Source of the DNA: CAYLGT01 sp964383465
GTDB lineage: Bacteria > Patescibacteriota > Saccharimonadia > Saccharimonadales > Saccharimonadaceae
Direction: 5' to 3'
NCBI GenBank assembly: GCA_964383465.1
Contig: CAYLGT010000004.1
Span: 1 to 64,000, forward strand
Length of the DNA: 64,000 nt
This document shows, in pieces, positions 41,183 to 49,168 of the stretch. The notes under the pieces are model-generated. The model was not told where the DNA came from. It ran no database searches and saw nothing but the letters and a program-made list of their open reading frames with translations. Position 1 is the first letter of the stretch, and each line of letters opens with the position of its first letter. A program made the position numbers and the translations under genes.

Positions 41183-41207
41183 GACGGTCGGTCGCAAGGC
41201 GACCGTC
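41183..41207 (+). terminator. Hairpin after 39913 gene
   Basis: GACGGTCG / CGACCGTC stem with a 9-base loop but no T-run; either a weak terminator or an mRNA processing hairpin before the gene at 41220. Confidence 0.4.
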
Positions 41208-41219
41208 AAAGCTTATGGG

Positions 41220-41618
41220 ATGAAGATTCCAAGTATGTATCCGGGCAAGTTTCGGGTGCTGCCTAGGTCTTTGAACGCCGCGGGCGCTATCAGTATGGGG
41301 TCAAGCGTCAAGGTGGGTTACACCTGGCGCCTGAGCGACCAGCTGATGGCGTGCCATACCAAGCACGATGGCGGGGGAGTGTGCAACCGGTTGTATACGC
41401 TCCACCCTGGATCTCGTGTCTACGAGTTTCGGGGTGGTACGCGGCTGACCGGTCACGTCACTACCGTGATCAATCGTCATGGCATCAGTCCGAAGCAGAT
41501 GAATCGGATCTACGCCGACGAGACAGGTAAGTGGATCGCCACTTGCTGGATCAAGAAATATCGCAACGGGTCATACCATAACTGGAAGACCCTGGTGCGG
41601 TACGTCATCGATCGCTAA
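41220..41618 (+). CDS. Small unknown protein, possibly sortase-like
   Basis: 132 residues starting MKIPSMYPGKFRVLPRSL. No signal peptide or membrane anchor. The order MACHTKHDGGG ... LYTLHPGSRVYEFRGG ... KWIATCWIKKY ... LVRYVIDR is reminiscent of sortases (His, then TC, then Arg on the last strand), yet the usual N-terminal anchor is absent and no LPxTG-type substrate was found in the window. Moderately GC-rich. It follows the secreted-protein gene by 38 bases and is closed by a strong terminator. The sortase idea is a weak inference. Confidence 0.4.
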   Translation: MKIPSMYPGKFRVLPRSLNAAGAISMGSSVKVGYTWRLSDQLMACHTKHDGGGVCNRLYTLHPGSRVYEFRGGTRLTGHVTTVINRHGISPKQMNRIYADETGKWIATCWIKKYRNGSYHNWKTLVRYVIDR

Positions 41619-41629
41619 GGCCGAATTTG

Positions 41630-41669
41630 GCCCGGGTTTTGTGCGCATTCCAGCGTATGAAACCCGGGC
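41630..41669 (+). terminator. Terminator after 41220 gene
   Basis: GCCCGGGTTT / AAACCCGGGC, perfect 10-bp stem, followed by TATTTTCTT. Confidence 0.75.
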
Positions 41670-41687
41670 TATTTTCTTATCGATATA

Positions 41688-41715
41688 TTGACAATTATAA
41701 TTTTTATGCCATAGT
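41688..41715 (+). promoter_or_regulatory. Promoter of 41878 gene
   Basis: TTGACA (41688-41693), 16-base spacer, CATAGT (41710-41715). The leader is ~155 nt. Confidence 0.5.
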
Positions 41716-41842
41716 CCTTACAGATCGAATACATACATTCGGTTGATCGTTTACTCGTTCGGCACATGTCTTGTTGCCGTATCGTAGGCTCGCTGTTGGC
41801 GCAATGATTTCGTGTGCCCACCGCTGGCCTACGGTAGGTCGC

Positions 41843-41858
41843 CTGGCTTTTTTGCCAG
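41843..41858 (+). promoter_or_regulatory. Leader hairpin before 41878 gene
   Basis: CTGGC / GCCAG stem with an all-T hexaloop, 10 bases before the GAGGAG ribosome site. Confidence 0.45.
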
Positions 41859-41877
41859 ACAAGCATGAGGAGAAACC

Positions 41878-42816
41878 ATGTTCCAGCGCAACGCTCTCGG
41901 CGTGGCAGGACGTGCGGTGGCAACTCTGGTTGTCCCCACGCTCATCGCCAGCGCCTTGATGATTACTACGGCCTCGTCGGCTCAGGCTGATGACCGTCAT
42001 ATCGACCCCAGCTCCCTCGAGACCCTCCAGGCACAGGTCTGGTGTTCGGCGGGCAAGGGAACCGTCGTCATCTCAACCCACAACAGCCTGCCGGCTGTGT
42101 CAGATGTCGACAACAGTTTGTCAGTGACGGCGCGCCTTGGGGATGCACCGGACGCTCCGACCGATGGTCCTTTCGTCATGAATCCCGGTAGCTACCATAC
42201 CTTTGTCGTCCCCACCGGGATGGCTCAGGTGCCTGCGGGGCACATCACGTTCATCCAAACCTGGGCCGATGGCTCCGGGTACAACGACGAGCGGGGGGTT
42301 GCCTACGCGGCGAAGGACTGCCGATTCCCGGTTAGTCCGGTAGTGGACACGGTTCGCAGTGCAACCTGCGCTAACCCCGACCTCATCGTGAAGGGTGCCG
42401 ATTACTTCCCGGGTCTGACCTGGGATCCGGCCGGTGCTGTCACTCTGGCTCAGGGTGAGGCCGTCACGTTCAGTGCCATCATCGACGAGACCATCTCTCG
42501 TCAGGCGGGTGGTGTGTCGTCGGTGACGATTACCAACGACTTCGTCTGTCTGCGCCCCTACGGTCGCATCTGGCGCAATCATGGTAATCCCTGGGCGAGG
42601 CTCAACAACAGCTGGTCCGATGGCGCGGTCCGCTACCACGTCTGGGCGTTCAAACGCCGGACGGGGCAGGTGCTCTTCGACGCTACCTATAGCGTCGGAG
42701 CTGGCAAGGCTAGGCAGATCTCTCTCGGTGGAGATCGGCGCTTCCATGGTGGGACTGTCATCAAGATCAGGGCCAACAACAAGCTGCTGGATCGAGTGCG
42801 GTTCCATCACGACTAA
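41878..42816 (+). CDS. GC-rich secreted two-domain protein
   Basis: 312 residues with a signal peptide (VATLVVPTLIASALMITT, cut after AQA). Cysteine-bracketed N-terminal domain (QVWCSAGKGTVVIS ... AKDCRFP), then a second pair of cysteines (SATCANPD, DFVCLRP) and a C-terminal domain (ATYSVGAGKARQISLGG, NNKLLDRVRFHHD) that matches the end of the 39913 protein. Four cysteines in the mature protein. Strong GAGGAG ribosome site. Stand-alone unit with promoter and double terminator. Function unknown. Confidence 0.65.
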   Translation: MFQRNALGVAGRAVATLVVPTLIASALMITTASSAQADDRHIDPSSLETLQAQVWCSAGKGTVVISTHNSLPAVSDVDNSLSVTARLGDAPDAPTDGPFVMNPGSYHTFVVPTGMAQVPAGHITFIQTWADGSGYNDERGVAYAAKDCRFPVSPVVDTVRSATCANPDLIVKGADYFPGLTWDPAGAVTLAQGEAVTFSAIIDETISRQAGGVSSVTITNDFVCLRPYGRIWRNHGNPWARLNNSWSDGAVRYHVWAFKRRTGQVLFDATYSVGAGKARQISLGGDRRFHGGTVIKIRANNKLLDRVRFHHD

Positions 42817-42831
42817 TTCGTAACCGGCAGA

Positions 42832-42898
42832 GGGTGGGCGACGGAATACTCCGTCGCCCACCCAAACACTACTCAAGACCTCGAGGGGTCTTTTTTTT
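42832..42898 (+). terminator. Double terminator after 41878 gene
   Basis: First hairpin GGGTGGGCGACGGA / TCCGTCGCCCACCC (42832-42863), second AAGACC / GGTCTT followed by a run of T (42875-42898). Confidence 0.85.
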
Positions 42899-42916
42899 GT
42901 GTCCATAGGGTAAAGA

Positions 42917-42945
42917 TTGACAATTTATACTGTTTATGATAAAAT
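42917..42945 (+). promoter_or_regulatory. Promoter of 43045 gene
   Basis: TTGACA (42917-42922), 17-base spacer, TAAAAT (42940-42945). Confidence 0.65.
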
Positions 42946-42957
42946 AAAAAGGTTACT

Positions 42958-43022
42958 GTCGGAGATCTGTCTTCTGCAGTAAAGCCCTCGGGCTTCAAAT
43001 ACTCGAGTGTTTCATCTCCGAC
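42958..43022 (+). promoter_or_regulatory. Folded leader of 43045 gene
   Basis: GTCGGAGA / TCTCCGAC closes a domain that contains an inner AGCCC / GGGCT hairpin, directly upstream of the TAGGAG site. Confidence 0.5.
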
Positions 43023-43044
43023 TCTCTATCCTAGGAGCTTCCCT

Positions 43045-43794
43045 GTGACTCTTTTCAAGCGTTTTTGCGCAGCCGTCAGCATGGCTCTGCTGGTCGGTCT
43101 CTGCCCGGACTTGGCTTCGGTGGTTCACGCCGCCGAGGCTGCGCCGGTCATGGCGACCAACCTGCAGCGGGACACCGACTGCGACCAGCGAAGTGGTCAG
43201 ATCCGGGTTGTCGTGCATGAGCCGATTCGTCGGCTCGGCTATGGCATCCCGGACAGTGACATCATCGTCTGGACCCGCAAGGGCGGTGTCGCGGCTGGTA
43301 TCTACCGGCTGAACCTGCCCAAGCAGGCGTTCGGCAGCAAGGTCTCGTGGCTGGCGGTTGCGCTCAAGCGTGACGGCAGCATCGAGGTCGGCGACCGCTA
43401 CACCTTCCGTCGTCCCGAGCGAGCGGCTTGCGTGTTCAAGCAGCGTCTGCAGCTGAGCTCCTACGACGACCAGGTCAACCAGCGCTGCCCGAAGGGGAGC
43501 GACAGCCTGTTCATCGTTGGCATCTGGGTGCGCACTGGCACGCCCGGCTATATCGTCCGCGGAGGTTCCGCTCAGCTGACCAAGCTCAGCGGATTCCCGT
43601 TCGCGGCCGATGGCATCATCGATCACGTCTCTTCGGAGCGACTGGTCGAGTACACCCTCGTCGCCGGTCGCAAGACTCGAGTCCAGTTGGATTCGGATCA
43701 GAACACGGCCTGGCCGGTGGTCACGTCTTCACCTGGGGTCCAGCTGGACTCGCTGGTGTTTCGCACCTGCGTGAACAACCAGGAGAACACGTGA
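43045..43794 (+). CDS. GC-rich secreted two-domain protein
   Basis: 249 residues, GTG start with TAGGAG 7 bases upstream. Signal peptide (FCAAVSMALLVGLCPDLASV, cut after VHA). Four mature cysteines, with the N-terminal domain bracketed by TDCDQRSGQIRVVV and RAACVFK, and the C-terminal part ending VEYTLVAGRKTRVQLDSD ... VQLDSLVFRTC, which follows the same pattern as the ends of the 39913 and 41878 proteins. Stand-alone unit with consensus promoter and terminator. Function unknown. Confidence 0.65.
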   Translation: MTLFKRFCAAVSMALLVGLCPDLASVVHAAEAAPVMATNLQRDTDCDQRSGQIRVVVHEPIRRLGYGIPDSDIIVWTRKGGVAAGIYRLNLPKQAFGSKVSWLAVALKRDGSIEVGDRYTFRRPERAACVFKQRLQLSSYDDQVNQRCPKGSDSLFIVGIWVRTGTPGYIVRGGSAQLTKLSGFPFAADGIIDHVSSERLVEYTLVAGRKTRVQLDSDQNTAWPVVTSSPGVQLDSLVFRTCVNNQENT

Positions 43795-43807
43795 GTCGGA
43801 GAACGAA

Positions 43808-43858
43808 GGGTCCGCTACTAACCTAGGGTTATCCTGGGCAGTAGCGGACCCGTTCTTC
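43808..43858 (+). terminator. Terminator after 43045 gene
   Basis: GGGTCCGCTACT / AGTAGCGGACCC, perfect 12-bp stem, then GTTCTTCATTTT. Confidence 0.8.
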
Positions 43859-43868
43859 ATTTTCAGGG

Positions 43869-43874
43869 TATAAT
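43869..43874 (+). promoter_or_regulatory. -10 box five bases before ATG 43880
   Basis: TATAAT then ACATA and ATG; the predicted start falls at or one base into the ATG. An internal ATG at 43892 is the alternative start codon. Confidence 0.5.
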
Positions 43875-43879
43875 ACATA

Positions 43880-45598
43880 ATGATCGTGCTTATGAGTCAT
43901 GGAGAAAACAGGGTGCAGCGCTTCTGGAGCGCTCGGACACGAAAACAAAAGCAGTGGCTAAAGATTACAGCCGGTATTTTAGTGGCTGTAATCTTTGTTC
44001 AGTGCATATACCCGACGGACAGAGCACTGCTGCTTGCTCGCTTAGACGACACGCCGGTCAGCTTTATGACTCAGGTAAATCTAGACAAAAAGTTACTCTC
44101 CCAGTACGAGACGACCAAGCTCACGACAAACATACGTGGCAAAAAGACAACAGCAGCTCTCAACCAAACTGGAGTGACCGTGGACCATGAGGTGGTCGCA
44201 AAGGGGCTCACTAGCTACCCATGGTACCTCCGCCTGCTACCAGGAAGTTTACTGGTCAAAGGAGCCTTCACTTCTCAAGACGTCGTGCTGAAAACTGAAC
44301 AAGAAAAGTTTTCACTCTATGCCTCTGAGCGGATAAAAGAGTGTGCGGTTGCGCCGAAAAACGCTGGTGTTATGGTGAAAAATGGCGAAGTGGTACTTGA
44401 CCCTGCGAAGGACGGTGAGAAGTGTACGGAAGAGGGGCTACGCCAGCAGATTACTTCGCAGGTGCTTTCAACAGAAGGGCTGAGCGTGACGGTACGTACT
44501 GAGCCAGTCAAACCTGAGCGTTCGGACAGTGATGTGAGCGGCCTGCTCAAGGAAGCGAAAACGGTAGCCGAGCGTGAAATCGTGGTTTCGGTTGCCGGTA
44601 AGACCTACCCTATAGACCAGGCAACGCTGGCGAGCTGGCTGGCATTTCCTGAAGATCCTACGACAAAAAAGTTGACCGTCGGCGTCAATGATGAGGCAGT
44701 AAAGGCCTATCTGGCGACTATCCAAAAAGAGGTCTATGTAGCCCCAGGTACAACCGTTATCACGACCTACGACGGGATCGAGACGGGACGAGTAAACGGT
44801 GCGCCAGGGCGCGGCATCAACATGGACGCTACGAGCAGTGCTATTCATACCCAAGTACTTTCCGGGAGCGGCACTGTTACTGCGACACTGGCGAGTATCC
44901 CGGCGAATCTAAGCTATAACCGCAGTTACAGCAAAACTCCAGCCGGTCTCCAGGCGCTTGTCAGCGATCTCGTGAAGGATAAAGGCGACTTTGCTATCTC
45001 GGTACGCAAACTGGGTGATAGTGGGGTACATGCAAATGGCGATAAACAGTATGAAACAGCCAGCACCTACAAACTTTTTGTCGCCTACTCGGTATTAAAA
45101 CGCATCGATGGTGGCCAGATGAACTGGGGCCAGACAACGAGTGGTGGCCAGACGGCCAGCCAGTGCTTTGACAACATGATCATCAACTCGGATAACGCCT
45201 GTGCGGAGTGGTTTGGTAAAGCTATCGGCTGGACCACTGTACAAAATGAAGTACGAGCATTGGGACTTTCCCAGACGACGCTTGGGTCAACGTTTTACAC
45301 GACGGCGAACAATCTCGCCCTCTATCTGCAGAAGCTCGAATCAAATCAGCTCGGTGTTAGTGAGCCGTCGCGTGCACGCTTACTCACTGCTATGAGGCAG
45401 CAAGTATTTCGCCAGGGAATTCCAGCCGGGGTTGGTGTTCCGGTGGCAGACAAGGTTGGCTTTTTGACCGGTAACCTTCATGATGCTGCCATCGTCTATA
45501 GCCCGAGTGGCGTCTATGTGCTCGTGGTCATGAGCAAGGGAAGTACTTGGGGTGCAATCGCTGACGTGGCTCGTCAGATTCAACAGCAGTTGCAATAA
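43880..45598 (+). CDS. Beta-lactamase-like serine hydrolase with PG-binding domains
   Basis: 572 residues (12-base shorter from ATG 43892). One N-terminal membrane helix (WLKITAGILVAVIFVQCIY), then VanW/PG_binding_4-type repeats, then a class A beta-lactamase-like domain from ~residue 355. The active-site motifs are Ser395-T-Y-Lys398, S437-D-N, and K525-V-G in place of the usual KTG. The domain is outside the membrane. Combined with wall-binding repeats this suggests a peptidoglycan-active or PG-sensing enzyme; drug hydrolysis is not implied. Convergent with ychF, 5 bases apart. Confidence 0.85.
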   Translation: MIVLMSHGENRVQRFWSARTRKQKQWLKITAGILVAVIFVQCIYPTDRALLLARLDDTPVSFMTQVNLDKKLLSQYETTKLTTNIRGKKTTAALNQTGVTVDHEVVAKGLTSYPWYLRLLPGSLLVKGAFTSQDVVLKTEQEKFSLYASERIKECAVAPKNAGVMVKNGEVVLDPAKDGEKCTEEGLRQQITSQVLSTEGLSVTVRTEPVKPERSDSDVSGLLKEAKTVAEREIVVSVAGKTYPIDQATLASWLAFPEDPTTKKLTVGVNDEAVKAYLATIQKEVYVAPGTTVITTYDGIETGRVNGAPGRGINMDATSSAIHTQVLSGSGTVTATLASIPANLSYNRSYSKTPAGLQALVSDLVKDKGDFAISVRKLGDSGVHANGDKQYETASTYKLFVAYSVLKRIDGGQMNWGQTTSGGQTASQCFDNMIINSDNACAEWFGKAIGWTTVQNEVRALGLSQTTLGSTFYTTANNLALYLQKLESNQLGVSEPSRARLLTAMRQQVFRQGIPAGVGVPVADKVGFLTGNLHDAAIVYSPSGVYVLVVMSKGSTWGAIADVARQIQQQLQ

Positions 45599-45603
45599 GT
45601 CGG

Positions 45604-46686
45604 TTATTTCGTAACGTTGAAGCGAAACTCGACTATGTCGTCAGGCTGCATGACGTAGTCACGACCCTCAGTACGAACTTTTCCGGCACTTTTTGCAGCA
45701 GCTTCTGAGCCCGCGGCGACGAGGTTGGGGTAAGAGACGATACTAGCTGCGATAAAGCCTTTTTCGAAGTCGGTGTGGATGACGCCCGCGGCTTGAGGCG
45801 CAGTATCCCCCTGGTGGATGGTCCAGGCGCGGACTTCTTTCTGGCCAGCCGTGAGATAGCTCTGGAGCCCCAGAGTGTCGTACGCAGCGTGGATGAGCTG
45901 GGTGAGGCCTCGTTCTTTGACGCCATAGCTTTCAAGTAGTTCGGCGGCGTCGGCGTCATCGAGACCACGAAGCTCTTCTTCTAGTTTGGCGCAGACGAAG
46001 AGCGCTTTTGCTGGTGCTACTTGGGCGGTTAGTTTTTCCTGATGTGCGGCATCGGCGATACCAGTTTCGTCAACGTTAAACACATAGATGACGGGCTTCG
46101 CGGTGAGCAGATGAAGATCGGCAATTGTTTCGCCATCAAGCGAGGGGAGGGCAGACAGTGGCGTGCCCTCGTCTAGGTGTCGTTTTAGTGATTCGAGATA
46201 CGTAGCTTGCTCGCGTTTTTTGGGATCGGCCTTTGCTTCTTTGGCGAGCTTGGGGAGGCGGTTGTCGATAGTTTGTAGGTCAGCGAGGATAAGCTCGGTG
46301 TTGATAACGTCTATGTCGGCCTGTGGATTGACGGGTGCGTCGTCGTGACGAAGGATGTCACTGTTTTCAAAGGCGCGCACAACGTGGACGATGGCGTCGC
46401 AGGTGCGGATGTTGTGCAGGAACTTGTTGCCAAGTCCTTCGCCTTTGCTCGCTCCCGCCACAAGTCCAGCGATGTCAACGAAGGTGACGGTAGCTGGGAT
46501 AACTTTTTCAGCTGTATACATGGTTTGGAGTACGCCTAGTCGAGCGTCAGGAACTGGCACGATGCCGGTGTTTGGTTCAATGGTTGCGAAAGGGTAGTTG
46601 GCAGCCAGGATCTCGCTGTCAGTGAGTGCATTAAAAAGCGTCGATTTCCCGACGTTTGGCAGCCCGACGATGCCTATGCTTAACAT
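45604..46686 (-). CDS. ychF: Obg-like ATPase YchF
   Basis: 360 residues, normal length. GIVGLPNVGKSTLFNALT is the P-loop, FVDIAGLVAGASKGEGLGNKF the switch region, and NVDE stands in place of the NKxD base-recognition motif, which is why YchF prefers ATP. The C-terminal TGS-like domain is intact (VRAWTIHQGDTAPQAAGVIH, YVMQPDDIVEFRFNVTK). The 5' end overlaps the 3' end of the recombinase gene by 56 bases on the same strand in another frame, which marks the likely insertion point of the neighbouring element. Confidence 0.96.
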   Translation of the reverse strand: MLSIGIVGLPNVGKSTLFNALTDSEILAANYPFATIEPNTGIVPVPDARLGVLQTMYTAEKVIPATVTFVDIAGLVAGASKGEGLGNKFLHNIRTCDAIVHVVRAFENSDILRHDDAPVNPQADIDVINTELILADLQTIDNRLPKLAKEAKADPKKREQATYLESLKRHLDEGTPLSALPSLDGETIADLHLLTAKPVIYVFNVDETGIADAAHQEKLTAQVAPAKALFVCAKLEEELRGLDDADAAELLESYGVKERGLTQLIHAAYDTLGLQSYLTAGQKEVRAWTIHQGDTAPQAAGVIHTDFEKGFIAASIVSYPNLVAAGSEAAAKSAGKVRTEGRDYVMQPDDIVEFRFNVTK

Positions 46687-48301
46687 TTAACCCAACCTCA
46701 CGTTCATTTTCCAGATAGTTTGCATAAATTCCATTTCCATTATTATTTATAATTTGACCAGTGGGCGTAGCTAACAACGGTATACGTCCCCAAATACTGA
46801 CTTCCTGTTTTGTCGCCACAATCTTGGTTATAACTCTCTTAATTATCGCTTTCTTCTCTGTAAAACTCAAGCTTTCAACACGTTTTATCGTTCCGTCAAA
46901 GTACTGCTCGACCGTTAATGGCTTCTGATTGGTCATTTCATCTTCCAGGGCAGAGATTTCAGACACCAGAGCTTCACGTTTTTCATTAAGCTCGTACATC
47001 ATATCTTTGTAGCGGCGTTCAGACATTGAGCCTTGACCATAGGCTTTATCATAGCGATACTGTTCAACCTCTTGCTTCTTGAGCGTCTCGTGAAGCGTGT
47101 CTAATTGGCTTTGAAGTGGGGAAGTGCTCAAACGGCGTTTAGCCTGTTCAGCCACTAGTTGTGGGTTTAAGAGCAGTTCTTTTATGTTGCGCCATACTAA
47201 TGCGTCGAGCACAGGTACGTTAATGCCGTGTTCGTGGCATTCACGTTCTAACGGGAACTTGCTCAAACGATCTGTGCAACGGTAGTATAGGCTGCCATTA
47301 CTCACAGGGTCACCAGTACGGGCTTTCCCGCACACGCACTCAATTAGACCTGCTACAAGGTAGTTATTTACACTGTTGTTGCGGGTATTGGTACGCTTAT
47401 TCTTCTCAAGCTGCACCTGGACCTTATGGAATAGGTCGGGGCTAATAACTGCTGGCACACTGACGTGGAACCATTCTTCCTTTGGACGACGTTTACGACT
47501 GCCTTTCGTGACTTTGCGGTATTTTTGCTCTGGATTGCGGGGATTCTTTGTAGGAACGCTCTCGCTTTTGTTGTAGTAGTGGTCGCCCATATAGGTGGTA
47601 TCACGCACCATACGGTCTATTGTCCCGCCACTCCACTGGTCACGCTTGCCCTTGGGTGGGGCAATACCCATCTTGAACAGTTTACGCCTTACTTCATGCT
47701 TAGATACGCCCGCTGCAATCCACTCAAAAATTTGCTTCACGACTTCGGCTTGCTCTTCGTTGATTTCAAAGTAGCCGTCACGAGCATCAGGACCCGTCTT
47801 AATGCGAGGGAAGTAGTCGTAGCCGTACTTAGGTTGATAGCCGAGTAACTTCTTATTTTCACGCACTTTACGAACCTTACCAATACGCATACGTTCGGTG
47901 ATTTTGACACGCTCATATTCGTGGAAAATTCCCATAACGCTGCCCATAAGCACCTCTTCGGTGGTTTGACCGTTAATATCGTGTAAACTGATACACTCAA
48001 TTCCGCATTCACGGAGTTCTTCTAGAATAATTTCTTGATGTACGAATTTACGGGACAAGCGTCCACGGTCATAGACGTACAGAATATCGAACTTACCCTC
48101 ACGAGCGTCAGAGCGCATACGATCAAGATCAGGACGTTCTATAATCGCTCCGCTCCAACCCTCGTCCTTATACTCGGCGACCAATACTACATCGGCATCT
48201 TTTTTGATACGCTCTAGTATTTCCATTTTTTGGTTCTGAATGGTTTGCTCTTCTTCTTGATGTGCCGTACTGACACGCATATAAATTGCTACTTTTTTCA
48301 T
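46631..48301 (-). CDS. Large serine recombinase (integrase)
   Basis: 556 residues. N-terminal resolvase domain with the nucleophile Ser11 (VAIYMRVSTAHQEEE), YVYDRGRLSRKFVHQEIILE and GIFHEYERVKITERMRIGK; recombinase domain (GYDYFPRIKTG onward); zinc ribbon (LIECVCGKARTGD ... YYRCTD, CHEHG); then a coiled coil (LDTLHETLKKQEVEQYRYDK). Such enzymes integrate and, with a helper, excise phages and mobile elements at short att sites. The last ~18 codons overlap ychF. It is coupled to the excisionase-like gene through ATGA. Confidence 0.93.
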   Translation of the reverse strand: MKKVAIYMRVSTAHQEEEQTIQNQKMEILERIKKDADVVLVAEYKDEGWSGAIIERPDLDRMRSDAREGKFDILYVYDRGRLSRKFVHQEIILEELRECGIECISLHDINGQTTEEVLMGSVMGIFHEYERVKITERMRIGKVRKVRENKKLLGYQPKYGYDYFPRIKTGPDARDGYFEINEEQAEVVKQIFEWIAAGVSKHEVRRKLFKMGIAPPKGKRDQWSGGTIDRMVRDTTYMGDHYYNKSESVPTKNPRNPEQKYRKVTKGSRKRRPKEEWFHVSVPAVISPDLFHKVQVQLEKNKRTNTRNNSVNNYLVAGLIECVCGKARTGDPVSNGSLYYRCTDRLSKFPLERECHEHGINVPVLDALVWRNIKELLLNPQLVAEQAKRRLSTSPLQSQLDTLHETLKKQEVEQYRYDKAYGQGSMSERRYKDMMYELNEKREALVSEISALEDEMTNQKPLTVEQYFDGTIKRVESLSFTEKKAIIKRVITKIVATKQEVSIWGRIPLLATPTGQIINNNGNGIYANYLENEREVGLNVKHRHRRAAKRREIDAF

Positions 48302-48483
48302 TGCTTCTTCCTCGTAGAATGGTCGGCGATAAATTTCTGTAGAGCCGTTTCACTTATGCGGTAGCCTTTGCCCAATTTAACGGCTTCGAGCCTGCCGCTT
48401 TTGATGTAGGTGAGTACGCTTTGCCAGTGGATTTGCAGGAGGTCTGCGACTTCCTGAACCGTATAGAATTTATGTGCAACCAT
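48298..48483 (-). CDS. Excisionase-like MerR-type DNA-binding protein
   Basis: 61 residues: HKFYTVQEVADLLQIHWQSV, LTYIKSGRLEAVKLGKGYRI. A helix-turn-helix of the excisionase/MerR type. It would steer the recombinase or bind att DNA. The TGA overlaps the recombinase ATG (ATGA), so the two are translated together. Its promoter leaves a ~3-nt leader. Confidence 0.8.
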   Translation of the reverse strand: MVAHKFYTVQEVADLLQIHWQSVLTYIKSGRLEAVKLGKGYRISETALQKFIADHSTRKKQ

Positions 48484-48493
48484 AGTAATTTAG

Positions 48494-48521
48494 ATTATAA
48501 GTATTTATAAATAAATATCAA
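48494..48521 (-). promoter_or_regulatory. Promoter of excisionase-recombinase pair
   Basis: Minus strand TTGATA (48521-48516), 16-base spacer, TATAAT (48499-48494); start about 3 nt before the ATG. Confidence 0.55.
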
Positions 48522-48537
48522 TACTATCCCTGTTAAT

Positions 48538-48672
48538 TTATTGTCCTATTTTCTTTTCCACCTGTTCAAATAGTTTGTCGAATATCTCGTCTAAGATGTT
48601 GAACTCATCTTCCACGACCGTGTATTCGACGGTCGGTTCTTCTGGCGGCGTGTATGACGGTTTTCTTTTCAT
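48538..48672 (-). CDS. Small acidic protein beside the recombinase
   Basis: 44 residues: MKRKPSYTPPEEPTVEYTVV, EDEFNILDEIFDKLFEQVEK, KIGQ. Basic start, proline segment and an amphipathic acidic helix. No family is recognised. A possible AAGGCG site precedes the ATG. It occupies part of the 340-base gap between the excisionase gene and the 48824 gene; the rest holds the repeats at 48710-48780. Confidence 0.45.
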   Translation of the reverse strand: MKRKPSYTPPEEPTVEYTVVEDEFNILDEIFDKLFEQVEKKIGQ

Positions 48673-48709
48673 TACTTACGCCTTATGAGTAGTAACCAAT
48701 AAAGAATAG

Positions 48710-48780
48710 AAGTTACCTATTAACCAGAAACCTACAATACAGATACCTATATGCTGTTTAGGTAAGTTACCTATATAGGT
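48710..48780. repeat. Iteron/operator-like repeats with ACCTAT core
   Basis: AAGTTACCTAT occurs at 48710-48720 and again at 48764-48774. ACCTAT also occurs at 48745-48750, the inverted TAGGTA at 48759-48764, a variant ACCTAC at 48730-48735, and the palindrome ACCTATATAGGT at 48769-48780. It looks like a repressor or initiator binding cluster. Confidence 0.5.
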
Positions 48781-48823
48781 TTCTTTGCTATATAGAGAAC
48801 TATGGAAGATGTAATTACGCTGA

Positions 48824-49168
48824 CTACACATCATGCACCTCGTCAATGTTTCGGGTGTGATTAGCGCCTTTGAACAGTGCTTCCAACTTATTATCGTGAA
48901 TGTATTGGTCTACAGCCCTCATAGCTGCGTCTCGTATAAGGTCAAGCAGGGGACTGTCGCCACGAAACTCAATCGGCTCCGCCCAACTTTTGCCAATCCA
49001 GAACTGAGGCATTTGAAACCACAGGTCATCATATTTAGTAGAAGGACGGACTGTGCAGTGACCAATCCACATTTTAAGGCTCGGTATGGCGACGGAAACG
49101 TATAGAACGCTCTTGCTGAGGTTCTCTGCATAGACCCTTGCTGTGATACTAGTGGTGTCTATATGCAT
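48824..49168 (-). CDS. Unknown element protein
   Basis: 114 residues from ATG 49168 (MHIDTTSITARVYAENLSK), chosen because GGGAG stands 5 bases upstream. It contains KMWIGHCTVRPSTKYDDLWF and LLDLIRDAAMRAVDQYIHDN. Soluble alpha/beta protein with no recognised family. It overlaps the upstream gene by 10 bases and lies in the same operon. Confidence 0.5.
   Translation of the reverse strand: MHIDTTSITARVYAENLSKSVLYVSVAIPSLKMWIGHCTVRPSTKYDDLWFQMPQFWIGKSWAEPIEFRGDSPLLDLIRDAAMRAVDQYIHDNKLEALFKGANHTRNIDEVHDV

Noticed and set aside
38839..43794. LPxTG-type substrates for the possible sortase
   Set aside because: None of the nearby secreted proteins ends in a motif-helix-basic tail sorting signal.
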